DNA of 64,000 bases from NCBI GenBank assembly GCA_023853785.1, contig JAJIRX010000208.1, positions 21,629 through 85,628 of the forward strand, given 5' to 3'. The stretch is from Psilocybe azurescens. Lineage: Eukaryota; Basidiomycota; Agaricomycetes; Agaricales; Agrocybaceae. Below, one piece after another: positions 33,166 through 46,103 of this stretch; within the stretch, counting starts at the first letter, position 1, and each line of letters opens with the position of its first letter. The translations under genes were made by a program, and so were the position numbers. The notes below the pieces were generated by a model, which searched no databases, was not told the DNA's origin, and saw only the letters and a program-made list of their open reading frames with translations.

Positions 33166-36100
33166 TCATCTTCCATCGCCATCGCCATCTCCACTTCCAT
33201 CTCCAGCGCCATCTCCCTCTCCCTCTCCCTCCCTCTCCCCCCCTCCCATAGCATCACGAATACTGCCGCCCTCGCCCGCCTCCACCGCCTCGTAGAACAT
33301 CTCCGCGAGCTCCACGCCCTCGGCAAGGAGCGACCCGGGCACGCCGCGCGGGGGCACCGCCCAGTATGACGGCACGGCCATGTGCAGCTCTTCGATGTAC
33401 CAGAACGTGGGGGCCTTGCTTGGGGCATTATTATTGCTATTGTTAGCGCTGTTGTTCGTTAGTCCTCCTCCTCCTCCTCCTCGGCCGCCAGCGCCCCCGC
33501 GTCTCTACCACGCCCGCCCCCGCGCCCCCTCCCCCCTCCCACGCATCCCGGATCCTGATGTGGAAGGAGGTGGAGGGACCGGCACGAGCTGGACCCACGT
33601 TCCGACGAGCCCCATGCCCACGCTCAGCGCCTCCGCGACGCGCGGCTCAATCAGCACCGTGATCGCATCGCTCACCGGGTCGTGTGCGTACTTCGCGCGC
33701 TCGTATTTGAGCCGCTTCGCGCGTTGCTGCTGCTGTGACTTTTGTCTGCGGAGTTCTCGGTCTTGGTCTTTTTCGTCGGGTTGAGTTTCGTCCTCTGCTT
33801 GTTCTTCAGCATCCTGTTGCTGGTGCGGACTAGCAGCCTCGGCCTCGGCGAGCTCCTCCTCCTCCGTCAGCGCCCGCGGGCCCTGCACCCGCGGCACCGC
33901 ATACAAGCCCGCACACCCCGCATCGTCCCAGTCGACCCACGGCTCCAGCACAACTCTCGCAAACGCGTCCGCGAGCGCCTCGTCCATTCCGTTGCCCGTC
34001 CATTTCTGCGGCGGCGCTCCACTCGCACTCTCATTAGTATTAGTGTTAACACCACCAGCCGCCCCAGCCCCTCTAGCAGCAACGACCTCCTTCACCCGCC
34101 GCACACTCCGCTCCGCGCACCCGACGTCCGCGCTGCGCCCGCCGGGCCGATAGCGCAGCGGGAACGCGGACATGCTCCCCAGCACGCCGAAGAGCGGCTG
34201 GGTGAGCGGGGAAGCCACGGGTTGTGTTCGTCCTGCGGTGCGTGGTCCGGGTCGTCCTGGGTATCTTGTTCTTCCTGGGCGCCGTGTAGTGCTTGGTCCT
34301 GTTGTTTTTGGTGTTTGGACTGTCGTTGATGGCGGGGTTGGGACTGGGACGCGTCCAGTCCACACCCGTACTCAAACGCGTGACGTCATCCGTCCCTGTT
34401 TTCGCTTCCGGATCCGTCGACGGAAGCACATCGTTGCTATCCGAGGACATTTGATTCCGTGTCTGATCCGCTTCGTTATCCCCGTTTATCGCGCGCGTCT
34501 CTTTCGCGTGCTCATCTTCCGCTTCCACTTCGACGATAGACGCGCTGGGCATCATGGGCGTGCGCCCTCCCTCTCTCCCTCCTTCATCTTCTTTATCCTC
34601 GTCAATGCGACCAAGAGCATCCTCATCAATACGACGAAGCACATCCCCATCCCCATCCCCATCGGATTCAACGTCGGGGGGAACACCCAGCTCCAGCGGG
34701 TCCGCAGAGACGAGCTGCACGTTCGCGGCGCGCAGCTCGTCCTCGAAGCGTTTCATGCGCGTTTCCTCGGTTTCTTCCTCCTCCGTCATCTCTTCCCCCT
34801 CTCCCTTCTCCCCCTCGTCACCTTTGGTGCCACTGCCCTCATCCCCGCCACCTCCCAGAGATCGAGACCCTTCCCTCTCACCCGCACCTTCACCTTCACC
34901 TGCCCCTGCCCCTGCGCCCCACCACCCCTCCTCCCTCCACACCCGCCCCCAGAGCCCCTCACACCCCCTTCCCATGACCTCCGGACACACCCTCACGACC
35001 CACCCCGCGCGGAATCTCCAGCGCCGCGCGCCGCGCCACATCCGCGGCCCTCGCGAACTCGCGCTCCATGCTCCCCAGCCCTTGCCCTTCCGCGCCCTCC
35101 CTATCCCTATCCCTATTCCTGTTCCTATTTTTTCCTGTCCCCTCCCTCCCCCACCGCCGCCGCCGCCGGCCTCGCGCAGCGCCCCGACCCGCACAACAAA
35201 CTCCAGAAAGAACAGCACGAGCCGCCCGACGCCGACCATGCGGCCGGGCGCGGCGTACACGAGGCCCTGGCTGTACACGTAGCTGCTGAGGAACTCGCGC
35301 ACGACGGCCGCGGGCGCCGCGAGGAAGGCGAGCAGGCGCGTGTGGCGGAGCGCGGCGGCGAGCGAGAGGAGGAGCGGGATTTGCGCGCGAGGGCGGCGAG
35401 CTGGGCTTGGGTGGGGGTGGGGGTGGGGAGAGGGAGGAGGAGGAGGGGAGGAGGGGATGTGGGGTATGGATATGGGCGTGTAGGCGTACAGCGCGTAGGG
35501 CGCGCGCGGGGGGATGCGCTTGTGCGATGACTGCGGCGCGTGGTTGGGCGGGGGCTCTTCTTCTTCCGGTCCACGTTCGTGTTCCTTTTCCGCAGAGTCG
35601 GAGTCGAAGTCGGAATCAGACCCGCGTCGCGGCTTGGGTTTCGCGCTGGACTTGGGCTTGCGCTCGGGCTGGGTGGGTGTGGACCAGGTTTGACGCGCGA
35701 ACGACTCTTCGTCGTCTGATTCCTCGCTGTTGTTATCGTTATCGTCTTTGTGCGCGTTGTTAATGGGCGTTTTGGGTTCGAGGTCGGTGCGTTTCCAGAC
35801 GGGCGTCGAGCCTAGCAGGCCGGTGTATAGCCGGAACTGGTGGGCAATGTTATATTAGTTCTGGTGCAATGCAAGAAGAAGACGGAGGCGGAGGCGCACC
35901 TGATCCCAGAGGTAGCGGAGCTGGGTGGACGCGGGGGCCAGATGCGCCCCGTGCGGAAGTCGGTGGCTGCCATGTGGATTCTGTCCGTTGGCGGGAGCGA
36001 TCTGAATAGTCAACGCATTCGGATTAAAAACAATTTTAACAAAAGCAGAAGCAGAAGAAGCAATTGAAAGGCAAAAAAGAACGCGAACGCACGAATCATA

Positions 36101-36762
36101 AACCGGCCTTCCCTTCCTGAGATCCTCGCCGGCCGCCCACTGCTCCCACCACTCCTGCTTCGCGAAGAGCAACAGCCGCTGGCGCTTCTGCTCCTGCGCG
36201 CGCTCGACGGGGTCCGAGATCGTGGATAGGTCGATGGGGATCGCGGTGTTTTTGCGGTTGTGATTGTGGATAGAGGCTGGCGTCTGAGAGGTCGAGGTCG
36301 AGGTGGGGTCTTGGGAGTCGGGATCTTGGATGGAGGCGGGGAATTTCTTTCTCTTCTTCTTTTTCTTCTTCTTGGGCGCCAATTCCTCCTCCTCTCCCTC
36401 TTCGTCTTCGTCCCCGTCGTTTCCTGCACCCTCATCACGCTTCACCTTCTTAGCAGTCGACTTGCGCACATCGGTGTCGTGCGGCACGCGCAGGCGGACG
36501 GTGGGGATGCCGAGGCCGTCGAGCTCGATGCCGGTCGCGGGGTCTGCGAAGATCTGGATGCCGTGTTCTTTGAATTTGGAGAAGGGGATGAGCGGCGGGG
36601 CGGTGGCGGGAAGGGTCGGGAAGGGCGGGAAGCGGGCGAGTGGCGGTTGGGGCTGGGAGGGGTTTGGGATTCGGTTTGTGGTTGTGGTTGGGATTGGGTT
36701 GGGGGTGTTGGGGAAGGAGATGGTTCGTGTTCGGTGATGATGACAGTGGCGTTGGCATCCAT
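33166..36762 (-). CDS. Large GC-rich low-complexity protein, function unknown
   Basis: Protein-like reading runs leftward from an ATG at 36762 through several frames. A short first exon (MDANAT) could join by a GT-AG intron to PQPPLARFPPFPTLP and then the best-conserved-looking block IPFSKFKEHGIQIFADPATG and LDGLGIPTVRLRVPHDTD. Next: a Lys run, SDPVERAQEQKRQRLLLFAK, an intron (about 36093-36001), SLPPTDRIHMAATDFRTGR, LRYLWDQ, another intron, FRLYTGLLGSTPVWKRTDL, long acidic and proline stretches, a hydrophobic segment VREFLSSYVYSQGLVYAAPG, Gly/Glu-rich repeats and, at the end, a structured part (PLFGVLGSMSAFPLRYRPGG, DPVSDAITVLIEPRV, ELHMAVPSYWAVPPRGVPGS). At least three frame changes lie in C or G runs. 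I do not recognise the family; exon detail is approximate. Confidence 0.5.
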
Positions 36763-37220
36763 GGTATACGAATAAGTTAGTGGTTAGTCGACGCCCTGCA
36801 TATCGCGATCGATGAAGTCAAAGAACAAAGAGGAGTCTTTTCGGATATCGCCGTGGTATGACGCGGTGGTTTTTTGATCTAATCTACTCGTCCTCGCATC
36901 TCACGCGTTTCCCTCGAGTCGTGCACGCGCACGCATGCAGACAGGCGCATTCACAAGTTGACTGCGCATACCGATGCATACCCACTCCTCGTGCTGTCCT
37001 CGATACCCTGAAACTCGAGAATCAGGATGAATCAAGTCGTGGATCAAAAGAATGTAGATCACATGACCATGTACGCGAAAAGAGAGGGATCTCAAAGCGT
37101 GAGAATAAAAGGACGGCCGCCTCGAGGGGAGAGCATTTTCGCTTTTATCCACACATACATCACATACATAAGCACTCCCTGACTGCCTGCCCTATCCACA
37201 ATCTCTTCATCACTACCACC
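36763..37220. promoter_or_regulatory. Divergent promoter region of the two GC-rich genes
   Basis: 458 bp between the start codons of the minus and plus genes. Base composition drops to ordinary here. CATCACATACATAAGCACTC and an A/C-rich leader precede the plus-strand ATG (CACTACCACCATG, strong context). Confidence 0.45.
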
Positions 37221-39514
37221 ATGTTTTCTTTCTTTTCTCGCAAGCCGCCTGCACAGCAGCAGCAGCTACACACACCCTCTCCCTCACTTGATATCGATAT
37301 CGGTGTCTTCTCTCCTCCTCCTCCAGGCCCCACAGATACGCCCTCCCCTCGAGCTCACATCGAAGAGCACGAGCAAGAAGAAGAGGAGGAGGAAGAGCAA
37401 GAGCACGAGGTAACCGACCCCTCAGCGCTATACGCACTCATCGCCGCCGTCCCGCCGCAAACACTCCACGCATACACCCTCGCGCACCTCTGCCCGCCCC
37501 CGCCTGCACCCTTCCCCTTCCCATCCACATCCGTGCCCTCTTCCCCTACAAGCTCCCCAACCCGAACAACCCCGCGTCCCTCTCCTCCTTCGCCTCTGCC
37601 TCCGCCGCTGCCTCTGCCGCTGCCGCCGCCTCCCCTCCACGGCCAGAAACGCTCACCCATCTAACGTCATTCTTCGCCTCCCTGCGCCCGCCGCCGAGAC
37701 TGCACTGCGTGCGCTGCCACACGGCGTACTTCGCGCTGGAGAACACCGACTCCGCGTGCCGCGTGCAGCACGACGACGACAGCGCCATCGTCGAGCGCGT
37801 GCGGTTCGCCGGGTCGAGCAAGAGCGCGGGCACGACGAGCGAGTACGAGACGCTGTATACGTGCTGCAACAGGACCGTCGAGGGCGATGGCGACATGGGC
37901 CCGCCCGACGGGTGGTGCTACGAGGGTCCGCACACTGTACGTCGTCCCACTTACATTTGCATTCACCCCTCCTTTGCTCCATTGTCCATTGTCTAAACAA
38001 GTAAACAATGTCCCCCTTTCGCCCTTTCACCATTCATTCATTAAATCACCGTTTACGTAAAAATCTATTTTTAATTAACCCCATCCACCCCCATTCACTC
38101 ACAGACCGACGCCAAACGCGCGCGATTCCGCGCCGACTCGACGCCGACGGACGACAAGCTCCCCACATGCGCGTCTCTGCGGTGCCACGAACCGCCGTCC
38201 TCCGCCCGCCTTCGCAGTAGTCGGAGCCGCAGCCGCAGCCCCCGGCGAAATAGGGATCGGGATCGGGAGCGAAGACGACAGCACGCGAAGAGGCCGTCTG
38301 CGGGGACCTCGTCGCTGCACATGGAGATCTTCGGACGCGGGAGGGGGTGCGGGTGCGAGTGCGAGGCCGCCGGTATCGAGTGCGACGAATGCGTCTGCGG
38401 AGTCTAGTGCTAGTGCCGCCGTTGGCGTTAATGAGAATGAGAGCGCGAGCGCGGTGCAGAAGAGGAAGCGCAAGCGCGTTATCAGCACGGCCGTCAGCTA
38501 TGATCTTGATCTCGAGCAGGCTCAGGAACTCGAAGAGGCTGGGACGAAGGGGAAGGGGAAGGGGAAAGCCAAAGCGACTGCCACTGCGCGGCCGCCTGCG
38601 AAGCGGGTGAAATCTGCTGTTGTCGAGGACGAGGGTGACGACGTGGATATGGACGTAGATGGCGACGCGAATACGCACCCAGATACGGCTATGAGCAGAG
38701 AAGCAAACCCAAATGCGCCTATCTCGCCCCCCGAATCCCAGTCCCAATCTGCACCAAAGTCCACACCTAAACCTAAACCCAAATCCAAATCAAAACCGAA
38801 ATCGAAGCCGCATGTAGAAGATGCAGAAGACGTCGCCATGGGCGAAGAGGGAGCACCATCGTCGTCGTCGCGTCACCATCACCATCACCGTCATCTAAAG
38901 CCAGAGCCAACCCGAATGCGAACGCAAACGCGAAGGTGAACGCTAGGAGCAAGCCCAAGCCCAAGCCCAGAACCAATCCCCGGTCGAATCCGAAATACAA
39001 GTCAAAAGCGACGGTGGACACCGACACCGACACCAATCCCGGTTCTGGTGTGGGTGCGGAATTAGAGCCCGAGCCCAAGCCGGAGCCCAAGCCTAGAGTG
39101 GCAGGAAAGGAAGCGAGGTTCGTCGAGCTGCGCCAGGAGGAGGAAGAGGAAGAAGAAGAAGAAGAGGCTGAGGAAAAGGAAGAACCGGCGCGCGAACCCC
39201 GCCCGCGCACGCGCACGCGTTCGGACTTCGGGACCGGCACAAGTACGAGCGCAGGCGCAGGTGCAAGTGCGGGGAAGGGAACGAATAAGAACAAGAACAT
39301 GAAAGTCGAGGTGCGGCTCGTGTCGCGGAGTCCGACGCGTCCGGCCTCTTCCTTCTCTTCTTCGACCGCGAACGCGCACCCGAAGGGAGGGTTGCAGGCG
39401 AATGCCAGGGCAAGATCGGGAGCGGGGGCAGGGGCGGGGGCAGGGGCGCAGAGGAGAGGCAGGGTGCTGGATTTAGGCGAGGTCGTGTCGTCTAGTGTTC
39501 ATGGTGAGATATGA
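37221..39514 (+). CDS. Cys/His-rich protein with long low-complexity tail, function unknown
   Basis: ATG at 37221 opens MFSFFSRKPPAQQQQ, then an acidic run and DPSALYALIAAVPPQTLHAY. The frame changes in the Pro/Ala-rich part near 37550. A probable metal-binding domain follows: LHCVRCHTAYFALENTDSAC, YETLYTCCNRTVEGDGDMG and PPDGWCYEGPHT, an intron (about 37939-38104), then TDAKRARFRADSTPTDDKLP and CASLRCHE; the Cys/His pairs suggest one or two zinc sites. The rest is a long tail: Arg/Ser runs, KRKRKRVISTAVSYDLDLE, Lys-Gly and Pro-Lys repeats, a Glu run, ending VLDLGEVVSSSVHGEI. Frame breaks at GGGGG (38343-38347) and near 38880 need polishing. It looks nuclear (basic stretches). No family name comes to mind. 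Confidence 0.55.
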
Positions 39515-41395
39515 GTTGGGCTGCGGTGTGTGAGGTGTGCGAGGTACGAGGAGGGGGACGGAGGAGCTCACTTTTCATGGTGCACGCCCTATCACTGTCG
39601 CGACTCGTGTCGCATCGCGTGAAACTAAGTCGTTGGCATCACTAATGGTGACAGTGTATTGACGCCAACTTCGACGCGACCGACGTCCCTTACTGTAGCT
39701 GTAGCGATACTAATCGTTCTTTTGTTGCCAATTTTTCTTGGATCTGTGTATATATAATTTGTATGGAGTTAGTTGAACGTCTACTTACTTTGACGTTGGG
39801 CTAATGGCACCTGCTTCAAATTCATTGGAATTCGTTTTGTGCTACGCATACGTACGTATAGGCACTTTCAGGCACTTTCAACGCTAAATTACGAGTTCTT
39901 TACGTAAGTAAAGACTCGTTCTTTAACCAGGATTCAACGGCGTCACAACTCCTGTGATCGCCAACGTGATCTTCGACAACGTGATGTGACATCGTAACGT
40001 AACCACGTGAATTTGTAATTTAAAACATGTCATCATAATTATAGGCTCACCCTTTTGGTTATACTTTGCACGTGTTATTCGCACCTTATTCGCTCAGTTA
40101 CTTCCGTGTTTCTTTTGCGGCATGGGGCTATAGCAATGCCTGTGGGAATATCCCTTTCTTTCCTTCTTTTTTCCTTTCCATATCATTGCTGCCTCCCCAT
40201 TGTCCTTGGGGTATGTTTATATGTTTTTCTGCATGATCTTTCTTTTCATTTGTTGTTAATTGTGTTGGTATGTAGTCTTACATAGTGTATATGCTTAGCT
40301 TTTCAGCTTTACTGTAGTTTAGTAGTTAGAAAACTGCATGGGTTATGCGCAAATAAATGACAGGTTTTTAATGTTAACCAAATAAACACAAATTTTATCC
40401 AATTTTTACAATTTATTCATGCAAATCGGTTAAAAACTCACCAATCTATGCCCTCTGCAAGTTTGGGGCACTTAGGTCCAGTGCTGGTCATGCAATGAGC
40501 TCAACATTGATGGCGGGTATGCCAAATTAGGTGATTGCAGCCCAGAAATCGTGATGTCATGCATCAGTTTGCATTGTTTTTGGCTCCAAACTTGGTAGGA
40601 GTGTAGCTCACTCAATTCCGCACCGATTTGCACAAAAAATTTGCAAAAAAAGGTAAAATTTGTCTCTACAAGCTAATTACATAAAAACCCATGAGAATCT
40701 ATGGGTAACCTGTGTAGTTCCCTACCAATGACAAATACAATCAATAATCTGCCTGATACTTTTGTAAGTTGACAGCTGCTGTGGCAATGGAGACTACAAT
40801 CACAGGAAGATGAGAGATGGTGATGGTGTCAGCAGAGTTTGTGGTGTGTGAGGGTGCATCAGCTGTCTGTGACTATGATGGGAATACATTAAGAGAACCT
40901 GACTGACCTGCCAAAGTTCCAAGTGGTTTGACATTCTCTGTGTATTGAGACAACAAAGCAGCCAATGCTGCAAAATATGAGTTATTATTCAATAGAATCT
41001 AATTATTGCATAATGAAACTCTTATCTTTAGTCTGAGTATTCTCTTGCTCAGTAGAAGACATTAAACATATAGATTTGTTTGAATTTGAAGCAGTATTAG
41101 AACAAGAATATATCAGTTGAGGAAGAAGAAGAAAAACTAAGCTTACTAAAGAATTTGATCCTCATTATTCACAACAGTTTTTGCATGCCCATCTGATAAA
41201 CTTTATGTGTGCTTCAAATCCTTTTCTCTCTGTGATTTGGAGTTTGACTCTTTCTCTCTTATGCATACCAATTATTTACATTGTTTTTGTTAATTCCTCT
41301 TAAAATTACTTTTCACTTATTAATTTTTACCTTTAGTAATAATGTAAGATCCATAAAATATATCCCACCAAAGTAATTGTGATTTTCAGATGCAC
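39515..41395. other. AT-rich intergenic DNA, likely old repeat
   Basis: Composition changes sharply from the GC-rich gene to AT-rich DNA. No long frame. From about 40000 on, the sequence resembles degraded repeat DNA leading into the foldback unit, but I cannot name it. Confidence 0.35.
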
Positions 41396-41898
41396 CTATG
41401 ACTATCCCTTCATGTCTGGATGTTCAACATTCAGTTGTCCCATGAAGTGGTAAAATTAGGGCCCTAAAACATTTTAAATATAATTTAGTTTTGAATTTTG
41501 CAAAGTACTTTAAATACTGAGAAGACCTGAATACCTCTTAAAAGTTCAAATATGAGCCAATCTGCAGAGGCTCTTTGTATGAAATATGATATTTTAAATG
41601 GAAAGTTCCTCTTTAGAACCATAAGTATTTCTAATTCTGGACATTCTTTAAAAGCTTTTAATATTTTAAATGCAAAGCTCCTTTATTGGATGACTTGTAG
41701 TTTAAATCTTGAGTAACATACAGGATCAATTTATATTTTAAATACAAAGTTGTCTTTTACCATGCTAATTATATCAAATGCATGATGATCTACAAAGTCC
41801 TTTTATACTTCAAATACAAAGAACCTCTAAATTTGTACATTGAAGGTTGACTTGTAATTGATCTACAAAGTTCCCATGAATTCTGCACCCACTCATTG

Positions 41899-42342
41899 TG
41901 TTACGATTTCAAGTCAGAGTCACGCAGTGTGCGTAATCTAACCACCAATCGTTGTACAAGAACAAGTTCAAGTTCAGGTTTGAGCAAGTAAAGCAGAGTA
42001 GATTCTCAAGAACTAGCTAAAGAATACAGTAGATGCTCCCTCGTATAAATACTATGAACTGTACAGCTAGTTGAAACGAGATCGAATGTTCATCAGCAGA
42101 TGTATATAAAAATAAGAGAAACAGATCAAGTTGAAACAAGTTTGAATGTTCATCAGCAGATGTATATAAGAATAAGAGAAACAGATCGAACATTCATCAA
42201 AAGATGTATCATAAAAGATGGAAGTGAAAGAAAAGTTCATCAGAGCGTACGAATGATGTATCAATGATGTGAAGGATGACAAAGAAAAGGAAAAGAAAAG
42301 AAAAGAAAAGAGAAAAGAAAAAGAAAAAGACTTGTCGTAACA
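41899..42342 (-). mobile_element. Solo LTR of the Gypsy element, 5 bp target duplication
   Basis: Inverted copy of the LTR found at 51542-51977 and 63566-64000, with termini TGTTA...TAACA. CATTG flanks both sides (41894-41898 and 42343-42347). Left behind by LTR-LTR recombination of a full element. Confidence 0.9.
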
Positions 42343-42562
42343 CATTGGGTAATATATGCCCACTTATCACCCACATAGCTGCCCAGTAGACAGGTGATGA
42401 ATTGATAGGTGGGCAATGAGTGGGCATATATTATCTGATGAGTGGGCACAGAATTCATGGGAACTTTGTAGATCAACTACAAGTCAACCTTCAATGTACA
42501 AATTTAGAGGTTCTTTGTATTGAAGTATAAAAGGACTTTGTAGATCATCATGCATTTGATAT

Positions 42563-43015
42563 TGTTGATGGTCGGCTTGTACATCAGCTTAGTAATAGTC
42601 ACCATTCTCAATTTCGTCACTGTCTTGCCTCCTTTGTTTATGCCTTAATCATTGCTCTCGCTTCTCATCACCACCTTCCTCCCATTCGTACTCGCCAATC
42701 CTTCATTAGTTCAACGTATCGCTTCTCCTTCTTATGTAGCTCATCCTACGCATCACGCCGTTCTCACTTATAGTCGCTCTTTTGCTTTCCGTACCTCAGC
42801 TGCTTTATTTCTTCTGCTGAGGTACTTATTGTTTCATTCTGCCTTACTCAGATACTTACTTTTACTCTGAACAGTGTCTAACTTTGTTATTAAGGTAGAC
42901 AAATACAATAGCTGCTTTATTTCTTCTGCTGAGTGTCTAACTTTGTTATTAAGTTCTCAACAGGTTATGGGCCCCGTTGGCGATCTCTAAGCACGATCAC
43001 ACGTTGCCTCTGTCA
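42563..43015 (+). repeat. Copia 5' LTR
   Basis: Begins TGTTGATGGTCGGC and ends TCTGTCA; the matching 3' copy has the same ends. Length about 453 bp. Confidence 0.88.
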
Positions 43016-43120
43016 GGAGTTACACACCCTAGCCAGCTCATATCTCGTACCCCGTCCAACGTTGGCAACTCTTGCTACCTACTCTGTCCGTGATCGTACA
43101 TCACCATACCCTTGATTGTC

Positions 43121-43938
43121 ATGTCAACGATTAAGCTCGAACACGTCCCGTTACTCGAGAATGCTGCGTCTTACCCAGGATGGAAGCGACACATCTCCCA
43201 GGTCTTGAAGGATGAAGGCTACTGGGGTCACATTGAGGGGACTGAGAATGCATGGGATCTATATCCCATCTCTCCGGAACCGAAAGCTCCAAGCGCCGTC
43301 TCAAACGCTGAATATGTCGCGAATTTTCACAAGTGGTGGCAGGAAGATTCCAAAGCACAAGGAATCATGCTGCGACAAGTGTTGCAACTGGTTTTCGATA
43401 ACCTGCAGGTGGCAGACGGCGTCTCAGCTCGGACTTTGTGGCAACGAATCTCCGCCAAATACGCGCTGTATCAACATTAACGCACAATTCGAGATCAAGG
43501 AACGTCTATCTACCCTAAAGCTTAAGGATCATAAAGACTTCGACAACTATATTGCCGAATTTCGTACAGGTCGCGAGCGCCTTTTAGCGATGTCCGTACC
43601 CTATCCCGAGTCCGACGTCGTTCATCACATTCTACGTGGCCTCCCTTCCTCCCAATCTTGGACAAACTTCAAACAATTGATGGTTCAGCTATATCAAGAC
43701 CACATGGACAGGGAGAAAGCGGCGAGTGACGACGGGAAGGACGCTGCAGCCCCCGACACACTTCTCGATCGTATCGTATCTCGTCTTCTGATCGAGTGTC
43801 ATCGCATTGAGGCTGAATCCCCTTCCAAGCTAAACGGTCCCGGTTCAGAGTACTCAAATCTTGCCAAAGATTCCGACAACCGTCCAATCGCTAAGCATCT
43901 GAACAATCCCAACGGCGTTCGCTGGAGGTCTTTCCTTT
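43121..43938 (+). pseudogene. Copia gag, 5' part
   Basis: ATG at 43121 opens MSTIKLEHVPLLENAASYPG, typical of fungal Copia gag (retrotran_gag domain, WKRHISQVLKDEGYW). The frame breaks near 43460; the second part reads INAQFEIKERLSTLKLKDHK and LPSSQSWTNFKQLMVQLYQD. It stops at the nested element, before the zinc knuckle. Confidence 0.85.
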
Positions 43939-46103
43939 CCCCACACAATCCATATGGACTCCAGTGGACTCCAGTGGACTCCAGTGGACTCCACTGGACT
44001 CTCTGTCCAGCCAAACTGGCTGACAGATTGTCCAGTCCACTGGACTGGAACTGGACTGCAGTCCACTGGAGTCCACTGGACTTGCACTGGACTCCGGCCA
44101 AATTTTCAGTCCAGTCTCAGTCCAGTGGATTATGAGTCCAGTCAAGTCCACTGGAGTCCACTGGAGTCCACTGGAGTCCACTGGAGTCCACTGGAGTCCA
44201 CTGGACTGGGGCTTAAATATTCACTGAACAACAACAAATAATATATTTATTAGCACAGTCCAGTGGAGTCCACTGGATGCAATAATTAACACAATATCCA
44301 AAGTATGATCATTAGTTATTAATATTAATTGCAAAAAATAAAAGACTAAAATCAATGGAAATAAACTCTATGAAATGACAGTTAAATGAAACAATAGTTA
44401 AATACACTAGGGAGCAATGCCTCCCTATGGATACAATTTTGTATTTTGTTCAGTCCGCGGGGTCAAATTTCACAAGAACATGTGACGCTCACACATGCCC
44501 GGCATCGGCCGATCGGCACGACAACCATCAAATGGACGACCCCAACCTTTCTTCCGACTACCACTACCACCACCCTCGCCGGTCGGAGCCAGGCGACAGC
44601 CAACCCGACGCGACAGAGGTTGACGACCGAGGACGAGGACGAGGACGCAGGACGCAGACGCCGGACGGCGGCTGCGACAGGGACGACGACGGACGCCGGA
44701 CGGCAGGGACGAGGGACGAGGACGATGACGCCGGACGTGGACGCGACAGGGACGAGGGACGCGACAGCGACAACGACAACGACGTGGACGTGGACGCGAC
44801 AGGGACGACGACGGACGGGGACGACAGGGAAGACGACGCGGACGACAGGGACGACAACGCCGGACGACAGGGACGACAACGCCGGACGCGGACGGCGGCT
44901 GCGACAGGGACGGCGACGGACGCCGGACGGCAGGGACGACAACGTGGACGGCAGGGACGACAATGCGGACGGCGGGGACGACAACGCGGACGGCAGGGAC
45001 GACAACGCTGGACGGCGGGGGACGACAACGCCGGACGGCGAGGGACGAAGACGCCGGACGGCGGGGACGACGACGTGGACGGCGGGGACGACGACGTGGA
45101 CGGCAGGGACGACGACGTGGACGGCAGGGACGACGACGTGGACGGCGGGGACGACGACGCCGGACGTGGACGCGACAGGGACGACGATGCGGATGCGACA
45201 GGGACGGGACGACAGGGACGACGACGCCGGACGGGGACGGCGGCTGCGACAGGGACGAGGACCGACGCTGGCAGGGACGAGGACCGACGCGGATGGCAGG
45301 GACGAGGACCGACGCGGACGGCAGGAACGACGACACGGACGTGGACGCGACAGGGACGAGGGACGGACGCTGACGCGACAGGGACGTAGGACGCTGACGC
45401 GACAGGGACGAGGGACGGACGGGGACGACAGGGACGACGACGACGACGCCGGACGCGGACGGACGGGACGACAGGGACGGGGACGACAGGGACGGGACGG
45501 CAGGGACGAGGGACGAGGATGCGGACGCCGGACGGGCGGCTGCGACAGGGACGAGGACCGACGCGGACGGCAGGGACGAGGACGAGGACGAGGACGCTGG
45601 ATGGCGGCTGCAACAGCGACAAGGATGGGTACAGCGGCTGCGATAGCGATGGATACGGACGCGGTACCGATGACCCGACGGACGACCCGACGGACGACAC
45701 GTACGATGGTAAAGTACTGCTCCTGCTCCCCTTTTTTATTTTTTTATTTTATTATCTTTTTTCTTCCTTTTGTCTTGGCCCTCGCATGTAGATATGTAGT
45801 AATGTATTAAATAGTTATTAATATACTTTATTCCACTAATCTGAATTTATGTTAAGATTGAATTTATTTACTGTGTCAAGTCCAGTGGACTCCAGTGGAC
45901 TCCAGTGGACTACAGTGGACTACAGTTATTTTAGTCCATATTCAATGTATAGTATAAGATCTACTAAAGTGCAGTGGAATCCACTGGAGTCCACTGGACT
46001 CTGTTTACCTTTTACACTCAGTATATAGGCAAGTCCAGTGGAGTCCAGTGGAGTCCAGTGGAGTCCAGTGGAGTCCACTGGAGTCCATATGGACTGTGTG
46101 GGG
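43939..46103. mobile_element. Inverted-repeat element of about 2.17 kb inside the Copia gag
   Basis: Left end CCCCACACAATCCATATGGA and right end, inverted, CCCCACACAGTCCATATGGA pair over at least 35 bases, and both run into arrays of a GGAGTCCACT-type repeat (about 43962-44213 and 45880-46085). The interior has an AT-rich part, a GC-rich purine-biased minisatellite and a second AT-rich part. No transposase seen; no target duplication obvious. Gag homology ends at the left edge and the zinc knuckle begins just right of it. Confidence 0.75.
44590..45700 (+). repeat. GGGACGACGACG-type minisatellite, strongly strand-biased
   Basis: Irregular units of GGACGACGACGTGGACGGC, GACAGGGACGAGGACCGACG and similar, almost free of T on the plus strand over 1.1 kb. 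Unit lengths are mainly multiples of three, so several frames on both strands stay open by chance. The open frames here are not genes. Confidence 0.85.

Noticed and set aside
34172..35530. 452-codon plus-strand frame in the GC-rich block
   Set aside because: Antisense shadow of the minus-strand gene; composition is Arg/Pro/Ser from GC bias and no family blocks are present.
44427..45810. Long open frames of 320 and 454 codons on the plus strand and 378 codons on the minus strand
   Set aside because: They are read through a T-poor minisatellite with units in multiples of three; Asp/Arg/Gly repeats in every frame show there is no coding selection.
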